DNA of 6,462 nucleotides from Candidatus Zixiibacteriota bacterium (GCA_022563625.1 JADFNA010000100.1:1-6462), one strand, 5' to 3'. Shown: positions 1-6,116, counted from the first letter of the stretch. The notes: generated by a model not told the origin, from the letters alone. Numbers and translations are program-made.

Positions 1-584
1 CGCACCTAAAGCCAATTATCCTGGTAGCGCTTTTGACGGGAATGCGTAAGGGTGAGATTCTAAGACTTGTATGGAAAGACCTGGACTTCGAGCGCCAGAT
101 TATTCACGTTCGGGACTCGAAAAATGGCGAAGCTCGTCAAATCGCAATGTCGCTTGAAGTAGAGGTCGCACTGTCGAGACTACCACGTGTGGGCAAACAG
201 GTGTTCACAAGAGTCGATGGCAAGCCGGTGATCAACATCAAGACTTGTTTCGAGCGAGCTGTACGCAGGGCGGAGATAGAAGACTTCTCGTTTCATGATC
301 TGCGTCACACCTTTGCTTCATACATGATGATGAACGGCGCTGAGCTACTCACTGTGAGTCAGATACTTGGTCACAAGACAATCAACATGACTATGCGCTA
401 CGCTCACCTGAGTCCGTCGTATCAACGGCAGGCGATGAACAAGCTAAAGTTTCTGGACGGCCACAATTTGGCCATAAGGGGTACTGTTGACGTTGCGCGT
501 CGGAAGTTAAGTCGTTACCCTGCAAGCTCCGCCGGGGTGGTGGAATGGGTAGACACCAGGGACTTAAAATCCCTTGGGAGGTAA
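1..584 (+). CDS. Tyrosine recombinase/integrase, catalytic domain (5' truncated by window edge)
   Basis: This is the C-terminal catalytic domain of a site-specific tyrosine recombinase, which cuts and rejoins DNA through a 3'-phosphotyrosine link. The frame is open from base 3, so the start and the N-terminal DNA-binding domain lie outside the window. Counting residues from the TTG at 33, the full catalytic set is visible: Arg5 (TGMRKGE), Lys30 in the beta-hairpin (DSKNG), His88 and Arg91 (FHDLRHTFAS), His114 (LGHKTI) and the nucleophile Tyr123 (MRYAHLSP, codon 399-401). The domain therefore looks active. Homology should end near residue 145. The remaining residues are a low-information tail, and residues 167-183 are encoded by the first part of the tRNA-Leu gene, with the stop TAA at 582-584. 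The family includes phage, island and transposon integrases as well as XerC/D. The tRNA contact suggests an integrative element, but no att duplication was found. Confidence 0.9.
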   Translation, partial: HLKPIILVALLTGMRKGEILRLVWKDLDFERQIIHVRDSKNGEARQIAMSLEVEVALSRLPRVGKQVFTRVDGKPVINIKTCFERAVRRAEIEDFSFHDLRHTFASYMMMNGAELLTVSQILGHKTINMTMRYAHLSPSYQRQAMNKLKFLDGHNLAIRGTVDVARRKLSRYPASSAGVVEWVDTRDLKSLGR

Positions 585-616
585 CTCCCGTGCCGGTTCG
601 AGTCCGGCCTCCGGCA
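531..616 (+). tRNA. tRNA-Leu (anticodon UAA)
   Basis: An 86-base class II tRNA can be folded by eye. The acceptor stem is 531-537 with 609-615 (one G-T pair), and the discriminator base is A616. The anticodon stem is AGGGA/TCCCT (558-562 with 570-574) around loop CTTAAAA, which puts TAA at 565-567. A long variable arm is formed by GGGAG/CTCCC around GTAA, as expected for leucine. The T arm is GCCGG/CCGGC (592-596 with 604-608) around TTCGAGT. CCA is not encoded; GAAA follows. The gene overlaps the 3' end of the recombinase frame. A TTGACG at 487-492 could be the -35 box of a tRNA promoter inside the recombinase gene, but no good -10 box follows, so that is weak. Confidence 0.96.
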
Positions 617-652
617 GAAATTTGATGGCATAACGAGCCTCCAGAAAATCTC

Positions 653-680
653 TTGCCATCGCCGCGGCTGTGGGTATCTT
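653..680 (+). promoter_or_regulatory. Candidate promoter for the lysyl-oxidase operon
   Basis: TTGCCA (653-658) and TATCTT (675-680) are separated by 16 bases and match the sigma-70 type boxes at 5/6 and 4/6 positions. The site lies in the spacer between the tRNA and the lysyl-oxidase gene and would give a leader of about 110 bases. Nothing else convincing was seen in 617-799 apart from a T run at 723-729, which has no hairpin in front of it. The sigma-factor preference of this organism is unknown, so this is a weak prediction. Confidence 0.22.
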
Positions 681-799
681 TAGATACAGGGCTAGGCAGA
701 TCTGTCATTTGGTTTGCGCAGGTTTTTTTAAAGCTGTTTCTCCTCACAGAAACAAAAGGACGACGGTGGCGCTTGCGTTTCGCAGACTCCTACTCCAGC

Positions 800-1981
800 A
801 TGAACCGTTTGCGGTTAAAAGAGCGCTTGGTGGCGGCGCTGACGTTTTGCGGGCTATGTATCGCGATCAATACTGGCCCTTTGCGCGCGCAGGTGGACTT
901 GCTGCCCGACATTTACGCTTCTGTCGGTGAGACATTCGACTTCGGCGGAGCGTTTTTGATAACGACATTTGAACACGACATCAGTGACAGTCTTGTCCCG
1001 GGCCGCACTCATTTGCTCCTTTCTTTCGGGACCGCGAATATTGGCGCCGGTCCGCTTATCATTCGCGGACTTCAGCCCCCCAACCCCGACGGATCGCTCA
1101 ATGCTGTTCAGCGTGTCATGCGTTCGGACAGCTCATGGTGGGAGCGGCCGGCGGGAATTCTCGGTTTTCACCCGGAGCACGGACACTTTCATCTGGACGA
1201 TTGGGCACAGTATCGCATTCGGGAGCATTTTCCGGGTGGAGGTCTTGGTTCAATCCTTGCCGAGGGTCCGAAGGCGGGATTCTGTGTGATTGATCTTTTC
1301 GAGTATGATTTGAGTCTGCCAAATTCCCCGCAGAACCCTGTTTTTATCGCCTGCGAACCCGGCATTCAGGGGATCTCTGTCGGATGGATTGACATCTATG
1401 ACATGAGTTTGCCCGGACAGGAAATTGACATCACTGAACTGCCCAATGGTCTGTACTGGCTTGAGGGTGAATTCGATCCTGAAAACAGGTTTCTCGAATC
1501 GGACGAAGCCGATAACTTCGCGCGTAAGCCTGTTACTCTCTGCCACAACACTTTTACAGCGCCGGAACAAGACAGTATGTGGATTTCGGATGGGCAATCT
1601 GCGGCCGGTTCATCGGTGACGCTCACAGTCAGTGTCCGAAACGAGCAAACATTGAGTGGTATTGTTCTCCCGTTTAGCTGGGCCGGTCCTCTGGGAATCA
1701 TGTTCGATTCTGTCTCGGTGGTCGGAACACGCGCCGATGGTCTTGCCGCAGCAACCCTGATTGCCATCAATCCATTCAATAGTTCGGCGGCGTATGCTCT
1801 CAATTTTCCGGGAGGAGTCGTGTCCGGGTTGCTTCCGGGAAGCGGACCGGTGTTGAACTTGTTTTTCACCATCCCACCAGGAGCGGCGCTGTTTGAGACG
1901 AATGGAGTTCTGATACAAACGGTGGGAGGCCATGCCCGGCGTTCGGAGTCGCCTGTGGCGCTTTCACTCCGTCGACACTAA
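800..1981 (+). CDS. Secreted lysyl-oxidase family protein with C-terminal cohesin-like domain (dockerin tail lost by frameshift)
   Basis: The 393-residue product has a signal peptide (residues 1-30, cleavage after LRA). Residues 32-250 match the lysyl oxidase family, copper enzymes that deaminate peptidyl lysine to an aldehyde and so cross-link proteins. The copper motif HxxHxHxH is complete (His124, 127, 129, 131). Both residues that form the lysyl-tyrosylquinone cofactor in animal enzymes align: Lys158 (GPKAGFC) and Tyr200 (GWIDIY). Conserved Cys162, Cys185 and the stretch GQEIDITELPNG also fit. Residues 255-385 form a beta-rich domain resembling cohesin or Big-like modules. The frame then ends at TAA 1979-1981, 24 bases before a dockerin pair in another frame. 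The ATG at 800 has no clear ribosome site. A TTG at 773 behind AAAAGGA (754-760) is an alternative start. Family assignment is strong; the in vivo substrate is unknown. Confidence 0.85.
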   Translation: MNRLRLKERLVAALTFCGLCIAINTGPLRAQVDLLPDIYASVGETFDFGGAFLITTFEHDISDSLVPGRTHLLLSFGTANIGAGPLIIRGLQPPNPDGSLNAVQRVMRSDSSWWERPAGILGFHPEHGHFHLDDWAQYRIREHFPGGGLGSILAEGPKAGFCVIDLFEYDLSLPNSPQNPVFIACEPGIQGISVGWIDIYDMSLPGQEIDITELPNGLYWLEGEFDPENRFLESDEADNFARKPVTLCHNTFTAPEQDSMWISDGQSAAGSSVTLTVSVRNEQTLSGIVLPFSWAGPLGIMFDSVSVVGTRADGLAAATLIAINPFNSSAAYALNFPGGVVSGLLPGSGPVLNLFFTIPPGAALFETNGVLIQTVGGHARRSESPVALSLRRH

Positions 1982-2226
1982 TCTCGGGCCTGGTTACGAA
2001 CGCTTGCTGTGACCTGGCCGGTGACGCTGACAATAACGGCTTATTCAATATCGCCGACATTACTTTCGGAATTGCGCGTATCTTTGCAGACGGCCCTGCG
2101 CCGCAGTGTCAGGACAAAGCCGACGCCGACGGAAACAACGCCTACAACATCGCTGATATTACATACGGCATCGCCCGTATCTTTGCGGGCGGTCCTCCGC
2201 CGGTGTGCGGGACAACGGGGACATAA
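1982..2226 (+). pseudogene. Stranded dockerin tail of the lysyl-oxidase gene (-1 frame)
   Basis: This stretch is open in a different frame from the upstream gene and has no ATG, GTG or TTG start or ribosome site of its own, so simple ORF calling misses it. It reads LISGLVTNACC and then two dockerin-type repeats ending in PVCGTTGT and TAA at 2224-2226, the same ending as the next two genes. Adding one T to the TTT at 1962-1964 would join the frames as SPVALFTPSTLISG and restore a 475-residue protein: signal peptide, lysyl oxidase, cohesin-like domain and dockerin pair. The exact shift site is inferred; it must lie between 1897 and 1981, where both frames are open. The cause could be a real mutation or a sequencing or assembly error. 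Confidence 0.8.
2005..2226 (+). repeat. Dockerin-type cassette, copy A
   Basis: This 222-base cassette encodes 73 residues plus stop and holds two calcium-loop/helix repeats (GDADNNGLFNIAD and DADGNNAYNIAD), each followed by ITxGIARIFA. Cysteines are at cassette positions 1, 2, 35 and 68. In the second loop Gly sits at position 4 rather than 6, unlike the canonical dockerin loop. It has the same length and spacing as the cassettes at 3748 and 5617. Confidence 0.85.
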
Positions 2227-2263
2227 GACCTAATACCCGCAGGGAGATATATACCGTTCATTG

Positions 2264-2270
2264 AAAGGAG
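2264..2270 (+). promoter_or_regulatory. Ribosome binding site for the gene at 2278
   Basis: AAAGGAG lies 7 bases before the ATG at 2278. It is the clearest Shine-Dalgarno site in the window and fixes the start of the split propeller gene. Confidence 0.8.
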
Positions 2271-2277
2271 AAAGATC

Positions 2278-2592
2278 ATGAATGGCACAAAGCCTCAGAA
2301 CGCAATCCGTACAGTTGTTTTGATTGTGTGTGTTATGCTCAGTCAGAGCGCCATCGGCCAGGAGCCGGGCGCCGCCCCGGAGAGTCAAATAAACGTCTGT
2401 AAGTTTTTCCCGGAGCGCTACGCGAACAAACCTCTTGTGGCAAACATCGTCTTCCCCAATGACTTTACAGAGGAAATTGCGGTGGTGACCTGCTCAGTGA
2501 TTCCCCCGGAGAAATATGTCGTGGGCATAGTGGATCTGACTGAACAATGCAACGCAATGCTCGGCTGGAGCGTCACTTCTCCGGAAGCCTAG
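2278..2592 (+). CDS. N-terminal fragment of secreted propeller-like protein, ended by in-frame TAG
   Basis: This 104-residue product starts at an ATG behind a strong AAAGGAG site. It has a signal peptide of about 27 residues (MNGTKPQNAIRTVVLIVCVM, cleavage near SAIG/Q) followed by about 77 residues with no recognised domain and three cysteines. It stops at TAG 2590-2592. The same frame continues directly (EPPMYHNEW...) into the gene at 2602, which has no signal peptide. The two therefore look like one gene of 564 codons cut by a nonsense change, for example TGG or CAG to TAG. As it stands, only this short exported piece and a separate downstream protein would be made. It starts 51 bases after the upstream gene, probably within the same operon. 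Confidence 0.75.
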   Translation: MNGTKPQNAIRTVVLIVCVMLSQSAIGQEPGAAPESQINVCKFFPERYANKPLVANIVFPNDFTEEIAVVTCSVIPPEKYVVGIVDLTEQCNAMLGWSVTSPEA

Positions 2593-2601
2593 GAGCCGCC
2601 C

Positions 2602-3969
2602 ATGTATCACAACGAATGGCCGGGCAATCCAACGAATGATCCGCTTGACGAGTGGAATCGCACAAACCTTGGCACAGTCTTTGGACTCACATTAGATGAC
2701 GCAGGAGACATTTTTGTCACTGCCTCTTCATGTTACAGAGTCGATCTTTATCCCACTGTTCATGGACCGGGAACAGGCGGGGAGATCTACAGAATTGACG
2801 GACAGACGGGCAAGATATCCCTGTTGACGGGCTCTCTGCCGAACTCCGGTCAAGGGCTGGGAAACATCACTTATGACGGAGTTTACGATCAGTTCTTTGT
2901 CAGCAATATGGATGATGGGCTTATTTATCGTATCTCCGGTGATGGGACGTTCTTGGGCGCCGTGCGCTATGACCACGGTGTGACAGGACGCGCAGCGGTG
3001 GGGCTTTCAACTATTCCCGACAACAACTCTCCCGACTTTACTCCTCTCGGGCGGCGCGTCTGGGCGGTGGAGATGTGGACTGACATGGGTAATGTAAACA
3101 AGTCCTCCCGCCTGGTTTATTCCGTGTGGTGGGAGGATTTCGCTCGGCGAAACGCAAACGAGGCAAACGAGATTTGGTCTGTGGGGATCAATCAGACAAC
3201 AGGTGATTTTGATCTGAACGACATCAGGCGAGAGATTATCGCCCTGCCTCCCATATCCAGCGCCAATGGAGGCTGGTCCAGCCCTGTCTCGGATATCAGC
3301 TTCAAGCCGGATGGCAGAATTCTGCTGGCCGAGCGCAGCATGGACGCCGATGATCATCCCACAGCCCACTGGTCACGTCTGCTTCAGTACAGTTGCCCAC
3401 TCTCGAGCGAATGGGAGCGTGACCTGAATACGCAGACCGGTAAGGACGTCTTTCTGGTGGCTAGAGAAGAAAAATCCACTGCCGGTGGAGTTGATGTCGG
3501 CTTTGGGGATTACTTTCCGGTCATTTTTTGCCCGATAGGTCGTGTCTGGGCGTCCGCGGACGGTCTACATCAGGAAATAATTCTAGGGGAGCCCTGGGTG
3601 TACGGTCTCGGTGGTTTGCCATATGACGGCGGAAACACCAATGACGACAATCCCTTCACTTGTATTTACATAGACCTCGATCTCGAATACACCCTGCACG
3701 TCAAGTGGGAGATGGGAGATGTGGAGATTCCATGCCCGCCGTGGGGATGCTGCCGGATTGCAGGTGACGCTAATCATGACGGTAAATACAACATCTCTGA
3801 TATTACCTTTGGAATTGCGCGAATCTTTGCCGGCGGGGAACGGCCGCAGTGTGATGATGAAATCAACGCCAATGGTGACAACTCATTCAACATCGCCGAT
3901 GTGACCTACGGTATTGCCCGCATCTTTGCCGGAGGCAAGGCCCCCGTTTGCGGAAAGACTGGGACCTGA
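2602..3969 (+). CDS. Propeller-like protein with C-terminal dockerin pair (downstream part of split gene)
   Basis: This 455-residue protein is in the same frame as the fragment at 2278. Its body has repeated strand-turn phrases typical of NHL- or SMP-30-like beta-propellers: VFGLTLDDAGDIFVTAS, GEIYRIDGQTGKI, NITYDGVYDQFFVSNMDDG, LIYRISGDGTFLG, VSDISFKPDGRILLAER and VWASADGLH. The blade count cannot be fixed by eye. The last 73 residues (from CCRIAGDA) are a dockerin-type pair. No signal peptide follows Met1. AGGAG at 2591-2595 overlaps the upstream TAG and sits 6 bases from this ATG, so re-initiation could make a cytoplasmic version. The more likely history is one secreted protein broken by a nonsense mutation. 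Its partner or ligand is unknown, and the propeller call rests on pattern only. Confidence 0.75.
   Translation: MYHNEWPGNPTNDPLDEWNRTNLGTVFGLTLDDAGDIFVTASSCYRVDLYPTVHGPGTGGEIYRIDGQTGKISLLTGSLPNSGQGLGNITYDGVYDQFFVSNMDDGLIYRISGDGTFLGAVRYDHGVTGRAAVGLSTIPDNNSPDFTPLGRRVWAVEMWTDMGNVNKSSRLVYSVWWEDFARRNANEANEIWSVGINQTTGDFDLNDIRREIIALPPISSANGGWSSPVSDISFKPDGRILLAERSMDADDHPTAHWSRLLQYSCPLSSEWERDLNTQTGKDVFLVAREEKSTAGGVDVGFGDYFPVIFCPIGRVWASADGLHQEIILGEPWVYGLGGLPYDGGNTNDDNPFTCIYIDLDLEYTLHVKWEMGDVEIPCPPWGCCRIAGDANHDGKYNISDITFGIARIFAGGERPQCDDEINANGDNSFNIADVTYGIARIFAGGKAPVCGKTGT
3748..3969 (+). repeat. Dockerin-type cassette, copy B
   Basis: This second 222-base cassette ends at TGA 3967-3969. Its loops are GDANHDGKYNISD and NANGDNSFNIAD, followed by [12 protein letters not shown] and [12 protein letters not shown], and it ends in PVCGKTGT. 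It is most like copy A, sharing FGIARIF in the first repeat, YGIARIF in the second, and PQC between the repeats. Confidence 0.88.
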
Positions 3970-4021
3970 CCTAGTAGAATTTGCTGGTACGAAACCTCCT
4001 CTGAGAGCGTTCATATGTATC

Positions 4022-4027
4022 GAGGAG
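4022..4027 (+). promoter_or_regulatory. Ribosome binding site choosing the start at 4033
   Basis: GAGGAG lies 5 bases before the ATG at 4033, while the in-frame ATG at 4015 has no such site. The start at 4033 also gives a more normal signal peptide, so it is preferred. Confidence 0.7.
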
Positions 4028-4032
4028 TAGTT

Positions 4033-5838
4033 ATGAGCCATTCTGAGAAAAGCGCTGATCCGAAACTTTCTGGAAAAGCCCGACGTTTCTGTTTTGCCGC
4101 ATGCGTTTTAGTCGGCATGTCTTTAGCGTTCATCCTGAACGCCTCCTCAGCCGAGACGGGGTCCATTTCAGAGAAGGCCGTGTCAACGAGCGCCGATCAG
4201 CCTGTAGTTCCCGGCGACATGCAGATGCATGAGCTGGGTGATGGCCTGTTCTGCCAGTACACTCCCGCCCTCTCGTCCTCACAGTCGTTGGAACCCGTGA
4301 TCGGGGAGCTGAATATCCTCGTTATACTCGTGCGTCTGCCGTCAGATTCTCCCGATGTGCAAATTGTTTATGCTCCGGGAAGCCCGATCCATCCTGACCC
4401 GGATCCGGTAACGGTCTCGAAAGCGGAGAGTATCTTTTTTGATAACCGTTTCCCGGCTCCGTGGAATGTTCCGCAGTTCGTGATCTCTCCCGGGTCTGCC
4501 TACCAGAACTTCAGTACCATCACGGTGAACGACTTTTTCCGGGATGTTTCATACGACAAAATGCGCATCACCGGCCAGGTAGGGGGGACCTATCTTCTGA
4601 ACCTTTCCGCAGAATCCGATTTTTTTGAGATTTACGAACCGGCGATAGACTCGGCCGCCAGCGCCGGTTTTAATGTCCAGTGGGGCGGGCCAATCGACCC
4701 CACAAACCTGACGGGCGACTTTGATAAGGTGGTTATCGTATCGACACGGCGGCCGGTTGCGCTGGGGGGTGTCGCCATGGGCAGCAAAGTCATCTGGCTG
4801 AACGGGACGATCAACCTGAACTTCATCTTCCATGAGCTGGGTCACGTGTTCGGCGCCGGTCATGCCGCGGGATGGTATTGCACTGACAGGACCTGGCCGG
4901 AGACGTCAGCCCCGTCTTGCGGTCCGGTCAAAGGGTACGCAGACATTTTTGATCCGATGGGCAGCGGCCAGGGACATTACAATGCGCGCCTAAAAGGACT
5001 TTACGGCTGGCTCGATTCAACCCAGTTCCTGAATGTTAGCGCCAGCGGCCAGTTTACGCTGACACCGCTGGAAACCCGCGACGGACTCAAAGCCCTGATA
5101 CTTCCTCGAAACAGTTCTTTCTACTATTTCCAGTTTCGCCGCTATATCGGATTTGATGAAAATTTGGCGCACGGAAACAAGCCTTTTGGGATAGATTGGG
5201 AAAATGTTGATGGACTTTTCGCACACAGAGTTGATACGTTTGACATTTTTCGTGACGGGTTTCTACTGGACATGCCTCCGCTTGACCAGCCAGACAACAA
5301 TACTCTCGTCCGGGTCACCGTCCTGCCGCTGGGGGTCACATACACTGATTCAATAGCGGAGTTTTCTATTACTCCTCTGTTTATCACAGGCGCCGGGGCA
5401 AACGCCGAGCTGACTGTCGATATTCAACTGTTGGGGGTCAGTGATATTGATGGTGACGGCGTGGCCGATCAAGATGACAACTGCCCGCTGGCGCCGAATC
5501 CCTCTCAGGCGGATGTTGACGCAGATGGCATAGGCGATTTCTGTGACAATTGCCCGAATCACACAAATCCGGGCCAGGAGGATCAGGACGATGACGGCAT
5601 AGGTGACGTGTGCGACTGCTGCGACAATCCAGGCGATGCAGACAACAATGGCAGTGTAAACATTGTCGATGTCACCTTCCTGATTACGAGAATCTTCGCC
5701 GGAGGAACCGCTCCTCCCTGCGCCGATGAAGGAGACGCAAACGGTGACAATAGTGTCAATATCGCTGATGTGACTTTCCTCATTGCCCGCATCTTCGCCG
5801 GAGGCCCGGCTCCGGTTTGTGGAAAGATGAGGACATAG
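4033..5838 (+). CDS. Secreted metzincin-type zinc metalloprotease with TSP3 repeats and dockerin pair
   Basis: The 601-residue product has a signal peptide (residues 1-40, KARRF then a hydrophobic core, cleavage after SSA). The zinc motif [11 protein letters not shown] is at 267-277, a full HExxHxxGxxH with the catalytic Glu268. A likely Met-turn lies at Met309 ([15 protein letters not shown]). The phrase after it ([10 protein letters not shown]) resembles gametolysin-type (M11) and M6-like secreted peptidases. A beta-rich region follows to about 470. Residues 471-530 are thrombospondin type 3 calcium repeats ([35 protein letters not shown]). Residues 529-601 are the dockerin pair. The gene is intact and ends in TAG after CGKMRT. 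It starts 63 bases after the propeller gene, probably in the same operon. It should cut extracellular proteins; the substrate is unknown. Protease class is confident, the exact family less so. Confidence 0.88.
   Translation: MSHSEKSADPKLSGKARRFCFAACVLVGMSLAFILNASSAETGSISEKAVSTSADQPVVPGDMQMHELGDGLFCQYTPALSSSQSLEPVIGELNILVILVRLPSDSPDVQIVYAPGSPIHPDPDPVTVSKAESIFFDNRFPAPWNVPQFVISPGSAYQNFSTITVNDFFRDVSYDKMRITGQVGGTYLLNLSAESDFFEIYEPAIDSAASAGFNVQWGGPIDPTNLTGDFDKVVIVSTRRPVALGGVAMGSKVIWLNGTINLNFIFHELGHVFGAGHAAGWYCTDRTWPETSAPSCGPVKGYADIFDPMGSGQGHYNARLKGLYGWLDSTQFLNVSASGQFTLTPLETRDGLKALILPRNSSFYYFQFRRYIGFDENLAHGNKPFGIDWENVDGLFAHRVDTFDIFRDGFLLDMPPLDQPDNNTLVRVTVLPLGVTYTDSIAEFSITPLFITGAGANAELTVDIQLLGVSDIDGDGVADQDDNCPLAPNPSQADVDADGIGDFCDNCPNHTNPGQEDQDDDGIGDVCDCCDNPGDADNNGSVNIVDVTFLITRIFAGGTAPPCADEGDANGDNSVNIADVTFLIARIFAGGPAPVCGKMRT
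5617..5838 (+). repeat. Dockerin-type cassette, copy C
   Basis: This third 222-base cassette has loops [13 protein letters not shown] and [12 protein letters not shown], each followed by VTFLIxRIFAGG, and ends in PVCGKMRT. Its hydrophobic face (FLI) differs from that of copies A and B (GI), but length, cysteine positions and repeat phase are the same. Confidence 0.88.
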
Positions 5839-5871
5839 CCCGAAGGGAAAGAGGGCCGAAGTTATATGTGG

Positions 5872-5891
5872 GGCAGACCGGGAGGTCTGCC
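5872..5891. repeat. Perfect inverted repeat, REP-like
   Basis: GGCAGACC and GGTCTGCC form an 8-bp stem around a GGGA loop, 33 bases after the protease stop codon. There is no T tract behind it, so it is not a standard intrinsic terminator, although it could stabilise the mRNA 3' end. It may be a dispersed intergenic repeat; the window alone cannot show this. Confidence 0.7.
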
Positions 5892-5968
5892 GCCTACACA
5901 GTCCTCCAAGTTAAAAGCCCGAACCCACCTTAACTAACTGTCCGAAATACTGCAACCAGCTCTATCAT

Positions 5969-5991
5969 GTCAGGAGCGCAGGACTCCTGAC
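5969..5991. repeat. Perfect inverted repeat, REP-like
   Basis: GTCAGGAG and CTCCTGAC form an 8-bp stem around a 7-base loop (CGCAGGA). It lies 77 bases after the palindrome at 5872. The T8 run at 6017-6024 is 25 bases further on, too far for a normal terminator. Confidence 0.7.
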
Positions 5992-6022
5992 CCGCCAAAC
6001 TCGTTCTTCTTTCAGCTTTTTT

Positions 6023-6052
6023 TTGACATTACTTTCGAACACTGTACGAAAG
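6023..6052 (+). promoter_or_regulatory. TTGACA box with overlapping operator-like near-palindrome
   Basis: A consensus -35 box TTGACA (6023-6028) is followed by a 21-base near-palindrome (6032-6052): arms CTTTCG and CGAAAG, inner ACA and TGT, one A-A mismatch and a central C. The matching -10 would fall inside the palindrome, but the best candidate, TACGAA (6045-6050), matches only 3/6. This has the layout of a repressible promoter, with the operator reading as inference. Confidence 0.3.
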
Positions 6053-6071
6053 CGTCGTTGGCTCCCTCGTA

Positions 6072-6097
6072 TGAGAGGACTCTCTCAGGGATAGTCC
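6072..6097 (+). other. Two mutually exclusive RNA hairpins in the leader
   Basis: TGAGAG/CTCTCA (6072-6077 with 6082-6087, loop GACT) overlaps GGACT/AGTCC (6077-6081 with 6093-6097), so the two stems cannot form together. This could be a switching leader structure if transcription starts upstream, for example near 6055. Both stems are short, so chance is possible. Confidence 0.25.
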
Positions 6098-6116
6098 ATA
6101 CCCGCCGCCTTAGTTC

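Noticed and set aside
391..747. 118-residue open frame on the minus strand across the tRNA-Leu region
   Set aside because: It is antisense to the recombinase 3' end and the tRNA; phrases such as GGRTRTGTGVTSQG come from translating an antisense tRNA. No ribosome site or domain was seen.
653..799. TTG start giving a 49-residue N-terminal extension of the lysyl-oxidase protein
   Set aside because: The extension would bury the signal peptide that starts at the ATG of 800, and it has no ribosome site. A TTG at 773 remains possible.
1897..1981. Programmed -1 ribosomal frameshifting to reach the dockerin tail
   Set aside because: No X XXY YYZ slippery heptamer in the right phase was found in the shared open region. 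A single-base loss is simpler.
2590..2592. Genome-wide recoding of TAG as an amino acid
   Set aside because: TAG is the natural terminator of the protease gene at 5836-5838, right after the conserved cassette end, so TAG is a normal stop here.
4015..4032. Upstream ATG as the start of the metalloprotease gene
   Set aside because: No ribosome site lies before it, whereas GAGGAG sits 5 bases before the ATG at 4033.
5872..5891. Intrinsic terminator for the three-gene cluster
   Set aside because: The stem is good but no T tract follows it; the nearest T run is more than 120 bases away.
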